DNA of 40,422 bases from a virus. The DNA lies in the IMG/VR virus record IMGVR_UViG_3300043119_000835, positions 1 through 40,422 of that record; one strand, 5' to 3'. The first letter of the stretch is position 1. Each line of letters opens with the position of its first letter. Of the stretch, positions 22,736-30,334 are shown piece after piece. Position numbers and translations under genes: made by a program. The notes beneath the pieces were generated by a model. The model searched no databases and was not told where the DNA came from. It saw only the letters and a program-made list of their open reading frames with translations.

Positions 22736-24700
22736 CTAGTGCCTGCGTGCATTACGCAGCTGCACAGATTCAACCGCGCTGGCCAGTTCGCGGCCATCTA
22801 TATTGATATGGGTGTGTACCGTGGTGGTGGAATCGTCGGAAAAAATAAGATTGCCCAGCATATCGCCGAGGCTCTGGCCCCCCCACGCGCCAAAACCTGC
22901 ACCAATCAGCCCGCCCACACCGGCGCCTATGGCAATACCTGCGGGGCCGGCAATAGCGCCAAAAGCGCCACCGGCCATCGCGCCGACTTTACCTCCGGCC
23001 AGCGCTCCTGCAAGGCCTCCTGCAGTACCCACGTGGGCTGCGTTTTTCTCGTTGCGGGTCAGATTGCCACTGGCTTCTGTGGTAATGATATCGGCTGCGG
23101 TCGCAGCAAGGGCAAGCGGGGCGCCGCCCCGCCCGAAAATCCTGCCGAGTGATTTTACCGCCCCTTTGCCTTGCCTGCCCACAGCGCGCACCATACCGGC
23201 AACACCGCTGGCACGGCCTCCGCGCAGGGCACCGCCCCCGCCGCGGCCGGTAAGCATGTTCCAGCCGCTCATTGCGGCAGCGGTGGCACCAAACATGGCG
23301 ATAATAGTTGTCGCACCAGCAACAGCGGTTGTGAGTTTAGGAAAACTTTCGGCTGTTTTTACGACTGTATCAACGGTAGAGGCGAGAGGCTTTTTTATGG
23401 ATTCCAGCACAGCAGAATACGCTATCTCCACCTCTGTCATCAGTCTTTGAATTTTAAACATGACTGTTTCAGAAACAACATCGTAGGAAGTCCCTCCGGC
23501 TCCAGATGCGTTCTGCATGGCAGCTTGCACATCCGCGATGTACTTTTTCTGCGACATTTCAGCCACCAGAGCCATCAGGGCTTGCCTGTCCTGCACTATC
23601 TGGCCGACCGCTCCGGCCTGCAGTATGTCTGCCATGTCGTTGAGTATGGCTGTCCGCTCCGGTCCTTTTTCTCCGGCGGCGCGCTGCTGCAGGGCGGCAA
23701 AGCGTTTATCACCGGCAACAATGCGGGTTTCCAGCAGGCGAATAAAAGTATCCAGAGGCAGAGCACCCTTATCTCGGGCTGCGGCAAGGCTACCGGCAAG
23801 GTCGATACCGAATTTTTCAAAATTACGCTGGGCGTCCTGGCTGTTCATCTTGGCCAGCAGGTTGACCAGGTTGTTGCCCGCCTGATCTTTGCTGCCGGCG
23901 GTAATGGCCGATGCCTGCGCCGATGCCAGCAGACGTTCATAACCGGCCATGCCTTTCATGCCCTGAGCGCTGGCCATCATCTGGGGCAGCCAGCGGGCCA
24001 TGTCTTTCAGCTCGAACCCGCCCTGTTGACCTGCCACAATGGCTTTATCCAGTGCTGCCGGTGCCTGATCGGGTGAAAAAAAGCCCTGTTGGACTCCGCG
24101 GATGACAATGTCTGCCAGCTCTGTAGAGGCCGCGCCGGAGGCCTGTGCATATCGCTGCAGCACCGGCAGCAGACGCATGGCCACACCGGTTTCCAGCGCA
24201 CCGGACGCCAGCATGGCGTCCAGTGCCTCAGCAGCCTGATCGCGGTTGCCGCCCAGTCGGGCGGCCATATCCACGACTTTTGTCAGTTCCGCCATGCCCG
24301 CACTGCGTCCTGCGGCATCGCGGTCTGCATACGCCGTGTTTGCCATACGGGCCATGCGCAGTTCAAAATCTACGGGCCGGGCCAGTGCCCGCTGCCCGAC
24401 ATAGGCTCCGGCGGCCAGCCCTGTACCCAGCTGTGCGGTGGACCGGGCCACACCGGCAGCGGTGCGGCCCAGAGCTTTCATGCTGTTTTCCGCCCTGCGG
24501 CTCAGGCTGTCCACCGTGCGCAGGCCGTGTACAAGACGCGAAAAGCCCTGCCTGTCTGCTGAAGCTGTGGCCCGTGCAAGCGTATGTGCCGCGTCAGAAG
24601 CCTTGCCTGCGCCGCGCGCAACCTCGTCAAGGGCACGCCTTGCCTGCGTGCTCATATTGTCCCGCAGGCGCAAGGCTATCTGTACATCCATACCGGACAT
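22736..24700 (-). CDS. Tail tape measure protein
   Basis: 654 residues from ATG 24700 (MSGMDVQIALRL) with GAGG upstream; a GTG at 24706 and an ATG at 24691 are alternatives. Conserved TMP segments: LRDNMSTQARRALDEVARGA, FELRMARMANTAYADR, AELTKVVDMAARLGGNRDQA. Long hydrophobic Gly/Ala-rich parts lie at about 470-500 and 545-630 (ALAGGKVGAMAGGAFGAIAG), which can span a membrane after ejection. It sets tail length. Three-quarters of the way along there are large helical repeats. At 654 residues the predicted tail is similar in length to Mu's. Confidence 0.9.
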   Translation of the reverse strand: MSGMDVQIALRLRDNMSTQARRALDEVARGAGKASDAAHTLARATASADRQGFSRLVHGLRTVDSLSRRAENSMKALGRTAAGVARSTAQLGTGLAAGAYVGQRALARPVDFELRMARMANTAYADRDAAGRSAGMAELTKVVDMAARLGGNRDQAAEALDAMLASGALETGVAMRLLPVLQRYAQASGAASTELADIVIRGVQQGFFSPDQAPAALDKAIVAGQQGGFELKDMARWLPQMMASAQGMKGMAGYERLLASAQASAITAGSKDQAGNNLVNLLAKMNSQDAQRNFEKFGIDLAGSLAAARDKGALPLDTFIRLLETRIVAGDKRFAALQQRAAGEKGPERTAILNDMADILQAGAVGQIVQDRQALMALVAEMSQKKYIADVQAAMQNASGAGGTSYDVVSETVMFKIQRLMTEVEIAYSAVLESIKKPLASTVDTVVKTAESFPKLTTAVAGATTIIAMFGATAAAMSGWNMLTGRGGGGALRGGRASGVAGMVRAVGRQGKGAVKSLGRIFGRGGAPLALAATAADIITTEASGNLTRNEKNAAHVGTAGGLAGALAGGKVGAMAGGAFGAIAGPAGIAIGAGVGGLIGAGFGAWGGQSLGDMLGNLIFSDDSTTTVHTHINIDGRELASAVESVQLRNARRH

Positions 24701-24721
24701 GGGCACCTCATTTGAGTATCA

Positions 24722-24943
24722 TTACTTGCTGATGTGTTTATTTTTCGGGACCAGCCGCCGGTTTACCACTCTGCGGGTCCCCGCCGGTTCGCCTGTTTTT
24801 CTGCCGCCGAGCAGCTCGATAAAATGCAGCATCTCCGGCTGCGTCATGGCCTGCACCTCGGCATAGGCAAAGCCATGACGCACCAGAACCAGCTGGGCCT
24901 GCCTTATCCGGGCAAGGTGGCGCTCGCGGCTTTCAGCTTTTTT
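24722..24943 (-). CDS. Tail assembly chaperone, -1 frameshift extension (gp41')
   Basis: The -1 frame continues from the slippery site as KKAESRERHLARIRQAQLVL and AEVQAMTQPEMLHFIELLGG, ending at 24722, 22 bp before the tape measure start. The basic, helical extension matches the 'T' part of G-GT type chaperones, which binds the tape measure protein. Full fusion product would be 202 residues (25329 to 24722). The extension has no start codon of its own in good context. Confidence 0.85.
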   Translation of the reverse strand, partial: KKAESRERHLARIRQAQLVLVRHGFAYAEVQAMTQPEMLHFIELLGGRKTGEPAGTRRVVNRRLVPKNKHISK

Positions 24944-25329
24944 CGCAGCGCTTCTTCCGCGGCCAGCAGCACGCCGTATTCCGTATCGGCCAGCGAGGCC
25001 AGCATATCGGCGGTTATGTGGGTCACAGTGCCTATGCGTACCAGCGTGCGTGCCCATGTGTGGCGGGTTATGGCGGCCAGCGATGCGCCTTCGCCGGCTT
25101 GTGCCATGGCCACTTCCACATCCAGCATGGTCGGCAGACGGATTTCAAAATCCTTATGCCATGTGCCGGATTCGTCACGGTAGCCTATGGTCAGGGTGCC
25201 CCGTTCTGTCAGGGCGCCGCGGTGCGCCCCCAGAGGCGGGGGTACCGGCTGGATAACGGTGCGGCCTTCTACGATGCCGGGACCGGACTGGCTGTCCGGT
25301 GCGCCGGGCGTTTGTGCGGGGTGTGTCAT
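24904..25329 (-). CDS. Tail assembly chaperone gp41 (0-frame product)
   Basis: 141 residues from ATG 25329 with AAGGAG upstream. TERGTLTIGYRDESGTWHKD and EIRLPTMLDVEVAMAQAG are typical tail-assembly-chaperone strands, followed by TADMLASLADTEYGVLLAAE. Such proteins coat the tape measure during tail assembly and are not in the virion. The gene ends at TAA 24904 unless ribosomes slip at 24937-24943. Confidence 0.88.
   Translation of the reverse strand: MTHPAQTPGAPDSQSGPGIVEGRTVIQPVPPPLGAHRGALTERGTLTIGYRDESGTWHKDFEIRLPTMLDVEVAMAQAGEGASLAAITRHTWARTLVRIGTVTHITADMLASLADTEYGVLLAAEEALRKKLKAASATLPG
24937..24943 (-). promoter_or_regulatory. Programmed -1 ribosomal frameshift site A AAA AAG
   Basis: On the minus strand codons CGA AAA AAG contain the heptamer A AAA AAG, the efficient slippery sequence used in E. 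coli dnaX. Slippage by -1 gives CGA AAA AAA GCT and continues into the open -1 frame. A 6-bp hairpin-capable segment (CTTGCC/GGCAGG) lies about 25 nt downstream. Frameshifting here is conserved in lambda, Mu-like and P2-like tail chaperones. Confidence 0.88.
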
Positions 25330-25346
25330 GTCTGGCTCCTTGGGGG

Positions 25347-25721
25347 TTATTCTTCGATTCTGTCCAGAGCGGCCAGCGTGACGTCCACCTTGGCCTCGTT
25401 ATCCACGCTGTATTTGCGCGAATCTTCCATGCTGACGCAGTCAAGGTAGGATTCGCGCCTGCCACCGGCTGATACGGGATAAATGGTCAGCTTTGCGCCG
25501 ACAATGTTGTCCCAGTCGGGGGCGCCTTCTTTGGGCACGGGCGCAGTCACACGCAGCGAAAATTCATGAACACCTTCGGAATAGCCGCTGGCGCGGCCTG
25601 TGCGGTTCATGGTTTTTACCAGCTTGCGGCCGCTCTTATGGCTGATGTCCACGGATTCAACTTCGTATTCCTGTCCGTCCACTTCCAAAACGATTGCGCC
25701 TAAATATTCTTTCAAAGCCAT
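25347..25721 (-). CDS. Tail tube protein (gp40)
   Basis: 124 residues from ATG 25721 (MALKEYLGAIVLEVDGQEYE), with GGAG 7 nt upstream; a longer frame to 25778 would run into the palindromic terminator and is rejected. VESVDISHKSGRKLVKTMNR and SGYSEGVHEFSLRVTAPVP are those of the Mu tail tube family. It forms the inner tube of the contractile tail. Mu's order is sheath then tube; here an accessory gene, a terminator and a new late promoter stand between them. Confidence 0.9.
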   Translation of the reverse strand: MALKEYLGAIVLEVDGQEYEVESVDISHKSGRKLVKTMNRTGRASGYSEGVHEFSLRVTAPVPKEGAPDWDNIVGAKLTIYPVSAGGRRESYLDCVSMEDSRKYSVDNEAKVDVTLAALDRIEE

Positions 25722-25759
25722 CTGAGTGCTCCATGTTGAGTTGCAGATAGCAGGCATAC

Positions 25760-25801
25760 AAAAAGCCCGCATCGCCACTATAGTGGCGATGCGGGCTTTT
25801 T
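25760..25801. terminator. 42-bp perfect palindrome, bidirectional terminator
   Basis: A5-GCCCGCATCGCCACTA (25760-25780) is the exact reverse complement of 25781-25801, ending in T5. It forms a 20-bp stem with essentially no loop and terminates from either side. Its centre ACTATAGT contains the -10 of the late promoter for the tail tube operon. It ends transcription of the accessory gene 25883-26365. Confidence 0.88.
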
Positions 25802-25821
25802 ATCAGGATGAAGGTGTTCAG
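25777..25821 (-). promoter_or_regulatory. Late promoter of the tail tube operon (diverged element)
   Basis: Read leftward, CTGAACACCTTCATCCTG (25821-25804) aligns with the 23-bp late element after one substitution and a 5-bp loss. The -10 TATAGT (25782-25777, five of six consensus bases) begins 39 bp after the first C, the same distance as in the other three promoters (38-39). It lies at the centre of the 42-bp palindrome. It would drive tube, gp41, tape measure, N, P and gp45. Confidence 0.62.
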
Positions 25822-25882
25822 TAGCTACTAAGAGCGATAAATAAGACTACCTGTATCTTTCTGATTATTCAAAGTGCTGTTT

Positions 25883-26365
25883 TTAATCGAAGGTAATTAC
25901 TTCAAGTTGTTTTTTAGGACTGTCTATACGTAGTTGCAGAGCCTCTTCGACCCTTTTGCGATGTATAGCAATAAGTTCTTCCCGGCTATCCATTTGATAG
26001 TAGGTCGTCTGGTGCCGAAGTGCGGCACGCGCAAGAGCATACTCCATCGCCATAGAAGAGAGTTCGAGGAAGGTTTCTTCAACTTGATATGGAAGTCTTA
26101 TTTTTTTGTACTTCTGCTCAGCGGCTTGGAGTTCTGTTTTCCACTGTTTAGCGGCCGGTGCAAGCATGCCCATATGAAAAAAAGGTTCCGTACGCTTGAT
26201 AGCTAAAAAATCATTATAAAGTTTACGCACATCGTCCTGAAAGACGGGCAACTGCGGATAGTCATCCTGTGAGTAGCCGTAGCTGGATGGTACATCCTGC
26301 TGCCCGGCTTGGGTTACAGGGATGTTTGTCAGCAGCAAAGCCAGCACTAGAATTAATGTTCTCAT
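25883..26365 (-). CDS. Secreted protein of unknown function (moron)
   Basis: 160 residues. A clear signal peptide (RTLILVLALLLTNIPVTQAG) with a probable cleavage after VTQA, then a helical, charged periplasmic domain (KTELQAAEQKYKKIRLPYQV, EYALARAALRHQTTYYQMDS). No family recognised. GGGAGG precedes ATG. It is less GC-rich than its neighbours and has its own sigma-70-like promoter and terminator, so it can be expressed from the lysogen. It separates sheath and tube genes, which are adjacent in Mu. A role in lysogenic conversion or superinfection exclusion is inference. Confidence 0.75.
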   Translation of the reverse strand: MRTLILVLALLLTNIPVTQAGQQDVPSSYGYSQDDYPQLPVFQDDVRKLYNDFLAIKRTEPFFHMGMLAPAAKQWKTELQAAEQKYKKIRLPYQVEETFLELSSMAMEYALARAALRHQTTYYQMDSREELIAIHRKRVEEALQLRIDSPKKQLEVITFD

Positions 26366-26386
26366 ACATCCTCCCTTATGAACACC

Positions 26387-26414
26387 TGTATACGCTATCC
26401 TGTATTCAAATCAA
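26387..26414 (-). promoter_or_regulatory. Sigma-70-like promoter of the secreted-protein gene
   Basis: On the minus strand TTGATT (26414-26409), a 16-bp spacer and TATACA (26392-26387) precede the gene start by about 20 bp. It bears no late element, suggesting expression in the lysogen independent of the activator. Confidence 0.55.
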
Positions 26415-26436
26415 AAGAAAGCCCCCTTGCGGGGGC
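26411..26436 (-). terminator. Terminator after the tail sheath gene
   Basis: GCCCCC (minus strand 26436-26431), loop GCAA and GGGGGC (26426-26421) are followed by TTTCTTTTGA. It closes the protease-head-sheath operon 15 bp after the sheath stop and overlaps the -35 of the next gene's promoter. Confidence 0.8.
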
Positions 26437-26450
26437 CGAGGAATTATCGC

Positions 26451-27872
26451 TTACAGCAGCAGGTCGATGCGCCCGGCAAACACATGCAGGCCGTTGACCA
26501 CGTCCACCGGAATTTTGGCGTTAAGCCTGTTGGGGTCCTGACTGTCGCGTTCCACGATGACGCCGGACTTGTTGGCTTCCACTTCCTCCACAATTTCCAG
26601 CTCTTCCATTTTTACCAGCACGTCCAGAATCTCGCTGCGCACTTTGGGCGCTGTGCGGGCGGACAGTTTTTCACGCGGAAAGCGCAGACTGATGCGTTCG
26701 CGCACGGCCTTGCGCACATAGTCAAGGGTACGGATGGTGGTCACATCAAGCAGTGCGATGTCGTCTATGCCCTGGGGGTCCAGCGTATACGTGCTGACGC
26801 TGCGTACAATGCGCACGATTTCACCCGGCGCCACTTCCAGCGGGGTGATGCCGTTATGCAGGGCTGTTTCCTGCTCCATACGGCTGAGGCGCCGCGGCAC
26901 AGGCGGCGCAACAATGCCGGTAAGCGGCAAGGTGTTGAGGGGCCGCGCGGGGTCTTCTTCTCCCGCAATCTGCGCGGCATAGGCCGCTGCCACTTGCCAT
27001 GAAGTACTTTCCGTACCGGGCAGCAGGGCCATGGTTATACGGCCGGAGTTAATCTGGCCGGCCAGCGTGGTGGCCTGTGCCAGAGTGCCGGTAAGGCCGC
27101 ACACACCTATGGCGCCGCGCTGTTCCAGTGCGTGGGAAACGGCATCAAGGTGCGTGCGCAAGGCTGTCAGGTTTTCCTGATCCGTGTAGGGGCTGACAAT
27201 GATGTGGTGCCCCCCGCCGAATACGGCAGCCAGTGCAGCGGTGATATCGGGGTCGGCCTGACCGCCGCTCATGGCCGCGATTTCCGCTGCCACTCCGTCT
27301 GCAGTCTCGCTGAGGGCCAGCGGAATACGGTTGCCCAGCGTGCCTTTGTTGCGGGCTGTCAGGGTGACGGTGCCTGTCTGCGCGGTGGCCGTTACGGGCA
27401 GTTCCGCACGTGCGTTGACGGCCGCTGCCAACGCGGCGGCCACGGCGGCAGCGGCATCACCTTTTGCCACAGCAATGCGTACACTGCTGTCGGCCACAGC
27501 CAGACTGACAACGCCCGCACTGGCGGCTGTGCCCGTGACAGTAACCGTACCGCTGGCGGCAATACCGGCGGCATCATCGGCAACAGGCAGCACATCGATC
27601 TGCAGGTACGGGTTGCTGACAATGGCCGCTTTTACCATGGCGTGGGCAATGCTGCCGGTGCCGAACAGAATGCGGGCTTCATCATCTGAAAACACGGCCA
27701 CGGGCTGACCGGCGGGCTGGGCACCCTGTGCCGTACTTTGCGCCACAATAAGCACGCGCTGCGTGTTGGCCGGCAGCGTGCGTACAGCAAGACGGGTGTT
27801 AAACTCTATGTACTTGCCCGGCTTGCGGATGGAAGCGGGCAAGGTGTCGAAACTGACGTTAGGACTTGCCAC
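26451..27872 (-). CDS. Tail sheath protein (gp39)
   Basis: 473 residues from GTG 27872, chosen because AAGGAGG lies 6 nt upstream and (V)ASPNVSFDTLPASIRKPG is the family start. YIEFNTRLAVRTLPANTQRV, GGGHHIIVSPYTDQENLTAL, and VRKAVRERISLRFPREKLSA are Mu sheath segments. An Ala/Val/Thr-rich insertion (about 110-190) forms an external domain. The sheath contracts to drive the tube through the envelope. It overlaps the DUF2635 gene by 14 bp. Confidence 0.93.
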   Translation of the reverse strand: MASPNVSFDTLPASIRKPGKYIEFNTRLAVRTLPANTQRVLIVAQSTAQGAQPAGQPVAVFSDDEARILFGTGSIAHAMVKAAIVSNPYLQIDVLPVADDAAGIAASGTVTVTGTAASAGVVSLAVADSSVRIAVAKGDAAAAVAAALAAAVNARAELPVTATAQTGTVTLTARNKGTLGNRIPLALSETADGVAAEIAAMSGGQADPDITAALAAVFGGGHHIIVSPYTDQENLTALRTHLDAVSHALEQRGAIGVCGLTGTLAQATTLAGQINSGRITMALLPGTESTSWQVAAAYAAQIAGEEDPARPLNTLPLTGIVAPPVPRRLSRMEQETALHNGITPLEVAPGEIVRIVRSVSTYTLDPQGIDDIALLDVTTIRTLDYVRKAVRERISLRFPREKLSARTAPKVRSEILDVLVKMEELEIVEEVEANKSGVIVERDSQDPNRLNAKIPVDVVNGLHVFAGRIDLLL

Positions 27873-28068
27873 GGCGGGCCTCCTTGCTGACGGTTTTGGG
27901 GACGGAAGCGGCGGATTTGACATCTGCAACTTCCACCAGATCGCCATCCGCCATGCGGCGGCGATAGTACGCTGTATCGGGCACCTCCACCGGTGCACTG
28001 TCGTCTATGTGGCGGCGCGGGGTATCTTCCGCGGGAACACGCACGCCTCGGACTGCCTGTACAAGCAT
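27859..28068 (-). CDS. DUF2635 protein (gp38-like)
   Basis: 69 residues. LVQAVRGVRVPAEDTPRRHI and VPDTAYYRRRMADGDLVE are the DUF2635 pattern, a small protein always placed before the sheath gene in Mu-like phages. Function unknown; probably tail assembly. It overlaps the sheath start by 14 bp and lies 3 bp after gp37. Confidence 0.88.
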   Translation of the reverse strand: MLVQAVRGVRVPAEDTPRRHIDDSAPVEVPDTAYYRRRMADGDLVEVADVKSAASVPKTVSKEARRGKS

Positions 28069-28071
28069 GGT

Positions 28072-28680
28072 TTACTCCTGCTGAAAGGTAACGGAATCAC
28101 TGGCATCTGCCCGCCCGTCGTCCGGATGCAGATGATACCGCAGGTCAATGCCGCACAGATCATGCGGCGGGGTGCCTTCGCCATCCGGTGCAAGGGGCTG
28201 CAGCGGAGCACGCAGTGCATAACGGGTGTGCCATTCCTGCGAATAGACGCTGATGGCACTGGACTGCAGACGGCCATTGAACAGGCTGCGCACCCTGCCC
28301 GGCCGGAGCGGTGACATCTCCAGCCCCTGGTCTTCAAAGTCCTGCCCCAGAAGCAACGCCGTTACGTCGTGCAGCATCTGATACGTGCCGGGGGTTGCAC
28401 CGTCGCCCTTGCGTCCGGCGGCTTCGCCGCGCAACGAGCGCGAGACGGCCAGCACAACCCACGTGGCGGGCACATGCCATACATCATGCGAAGTGCCTGC
28501 CGGTGCCGGTTGCCCGGCACCCTGAAACGCCACCCATATGGCCGGCAGAGCCTGCACGATATGAGAGGCCACACCGTCCAGCTGGCCCCCGTAGGTGCCG
28601 ACCGTACGCAGGTACGGCAGGGCAGCCTGACTGATACGGCCAGCTATTGCATCTTCTATGGCGGCAATGGTTGTCTGCAT
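28072..28680 (-). CDS. gp37-like protein (DUF1834)
   Basis: 202 residues from ATG 28680 (MQTTIAAIEDAIAGRISQAA) with GGAG upstream. LPAIWVAFQGAGQPAP, YQMLHDVTALLLGQDFEDQG, LRPGRVRSLFNGRLQSSAIS and VYSQEWHTRYAL match the Mu gp37 family, a tail terminator or head-tail joining protein. The upstream extension of the frame is not used. Confidence 0.9.
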   Translation of the reverse strand: MQTTIAAIEDAIAGRISQAALPYLRTVGTYGGQLDGVASHIVQALPAIWVAFQGAGQPAPAGTSHDVWHVPATWVVLAVSRSLRGEAAGRKGDGATPGTYQMLHDVTALLLGQDFEDQGLEMSPLRPGRVRSLFNGRLQSSAISVYSQEWHTRYALRAPLQPLAPDGEGTPPHDLCGIDLRYHLHPDDGRADASDSVTFQQE

Positions 28681-28696
28681 GGTTGCTCCTGTAGCG

Positions 28697-29101
28697 TCAG
28701 GCCAGCCAGCCGCGCGTGCCCGTGTATATGTCCACGCCGTCTGCCTGTTCCTGCTCCGGCGGGGTGACCTCGGGCAGTGAAGCCCTGCCTGAGGCAACAT
28801 CGCGCAGCCACGCCACCGCAGCCTTGTAGCGGGTGGCTATGACCTCGGTCTGGGTGGCGGGGCCGCCGGTAAGCCTGTACAGCGCGATGTCGCATACCGC
28901 AGTACGCAGCACCGGCGGAACAGCCTGCAGCGGCAGCGCATAGCGCACAGACAGATAGCTGTCCGCTTCGCTGGAGGCCTCCTCCAAGGCCCCCAGCGCA
29001 ACAGCGGTATCCGGTTCTCCTGACTGGGCGCGATCAGTGACGGCTATCACCTCGTCCAGCCCGAACGCTGCTATCAGATGGTCAATGGTGGCATATGACA
29101 T
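28697..29101 (-). CDS. gp36-like protein (DUF1320)
   Basis: 134 residues. SYATIDHLIAAFGLDEVIAV, ALEEASSEADSYLSVRYALP and PPVLRTAVCDIALYRL are DUF1320 (Mu gp36) segments. This family sits at the head-tail interface. Its ATG overlaps the stop of gp35 (TAATG). Confidence 0.9.
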   Translation of the reverse strand: MSYATIDHLIAAFGLDEVIAVTDRAQSGEPDTAVALGALEEASSEADSYLSVRYALPLQAVPPVLRTAVCDIALYRLTGGPATQTEVIATRYKAAVAWLRDVASGRASLPEVTPPEQEQADGVDIYTGTRGWLA

Positions 29102-29394
29102 TACTTTTTGTTTTTCCCCGACTTCTTCCCGGAAGCAGCTTTCTCCGCTTCAGGTTCAGGTTCTGCTTCGGGCACCACATCAAGAGGCAGTTCAGACACC
29201 GCGGCCTTTGTTTCCTCTTTTCCGGCATCTGCTGTGCCAAGTGGAGTAACCTGCAGATAAGGGTCACTCTGCAGGGCCTGCAGCTGGCTTTTTTTCAGCA
29301 CGTCGCTGTCCACCGTTTCCGGTTCAGGGCCAAAGCACAGGCCGGCCCGAAAGCGGCGGCCTATACCTTGAGTAGTGCGTACGAGATACCGCAT
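29101..29394 (-). CDS. gp35-like protein (HI1506-related)
   Basis: 97 residues from ATG 29394 (MRYLVRTTQGIGRRFRAGLC) with GGAGG 4 nt before it. The N-terminal RRFRAGLCFGPEPETVDSD and a LKKSQLQALQSDPYLQVTP segment match the FluMu gp35/HI1506 group. The C-terminus is an acidic then Lys-rich tail (EAEPEPEAEKAASGKKSGK). In Mu-like phages this protein follows the major head protein. Confidence 0.8.
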   Translation of the reverse strand: MRYLVRTTQGIGRRFRAGLCFGPEPETVDSDVLKKSQLQALQSDPYLQVTPLGTADAGKEETKAAVSELPLDVVPEAEPEPEAEKAASGKKSGKNKK

Positions 29395-29402
29395 GTGTCC
29401 TC

Positions 29403-30332
29403 CTACAGCAGCCACGGGACGGAATGGATGGTTGCGGCATCGTACCAGGGGTTGGTGCCGCCGCCGGGCAGCTCGGAAACGCCTATGACTTTGCGGGCCG
29501 CGCCGTTCAGGGTGGACGGTACGACCAGCAGCAATGTGTTTTTGCCGCCGGTGCCGAGGCCCAGAGGCCGCCCGCCGTCCGCCTTCATGGTCTGCAGAGC
29601 TTGCAGAGCCTGCTCAAAGCTGTCGGCGTTAAGCGCATGCTGGCTGCGTACGGCCATCTGCCAGAACCCGAAACCGGCATTGCAGCGATACCGCACGCCG
29701 TAAGGAATTTCGTCTTTGATAAAGACATGTTCATTGTCGGCGTTGGTAATGACCTGCAGCTCGGGCTTGGTACGTTCCTGAAAGATCAGCGGCTTGAGCG
29801 GGCGGGATACATCGAGCAGGAACCAGGCGGGTCCGGCATCCGCTGCGGGCACCAGATTGTTGCTGACCAGAGAAACGGCACCGGTGCCGTCCACTTCGGC
29901 ATAGACGGGGTGGTCGGTGTCAAAGAAGGACTGCCCGTCAAAGCAGTTGGTTGTGTGACCGTTTTTCAGCAGGCCGAAAACCAGCTCGTCGGGATGCGTG
30001 GCCGCCCCGTAGCCCATCTCTTCAAACAGCGGGGTATAGATGCCCAGCTGGTCGTCCTCAATGGCGGTGCGGGTTACGCCCACAGTGCCTTCAAACAGCT
30101 TGTTGACAATGGCGTAGCCTTCTTCCTTCATGTTGCGGAAAACACGGTCGCCCACCCATTCACGCAGCTTGGGAAACTGCCCCAGCCAGCCGTAGGTGTT
30201 TTGCGCGTTGCTGCTGGGGATACGCGTTGCGACCTGCGACCACATGGGCTGCGCTCTGGACAGGCCGCGCTGGTAGGCCGCGACAAAGCCGGTACGCAGG
30301 TTGGCAAGCAAAGCATTTGTGACAATGGCCAT
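29403..30332 (-). CDS. T: Major head protein T
   Basis: 309 residues matching the Mu gpT family over its length: IVTNALLANLRTGFVAAYQR, MWSQVATRIPSSNAQNTYGW, REWVGDRVFRNMKEEGYAIV, KLFEGTVGVTRTAIEDDQLG and ALQTMKADGGRPLGLG. It builds the icosahedral capsid (HK97-like fold). The start lies 2 bp after the stop of the protease/scaffold gene, which carries the AAAGGA ribosome site in its last codons. Confidence 0.95.
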   Translation of the reverse strand: MAIVTNALLANLRTGFVAAYQRGLSRAQPMWSQVATRIPSSNAQNTYGWLGQFPKLREWVGDRVFRNMKEEGYAIVNKLFEGTVGVTRTAIEDDQLGIYTPLFEEMGYGAATHPDELVFGLLKNGHTTNCFDGQSFFDTDHPVYAEVDGTGAVSLVSNNLVPAADAGPAWFLLDVSRPLKPLIFQERTKPELQVITNADNEHVFIKDEIPYGVRYRCNAGFGFWQMAVRSQHALNADSFEQALQALQTMKADGGRPLGLGTGGKNTLLLVVPSTLNGAARKVIGVSELPGGGTNPWYDAATIHSVPWLL

Positions 30333-30334
30333 GG

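Noticed and set aside
26381-26400. A further late element (GAACACCTGTAT...CCTG) on the plus strand
   Set aside because: Lacks CCTTC, has no -10 at the right distance and points at no gene; it is part of the sigma-70-type promoter of the opposite strand.
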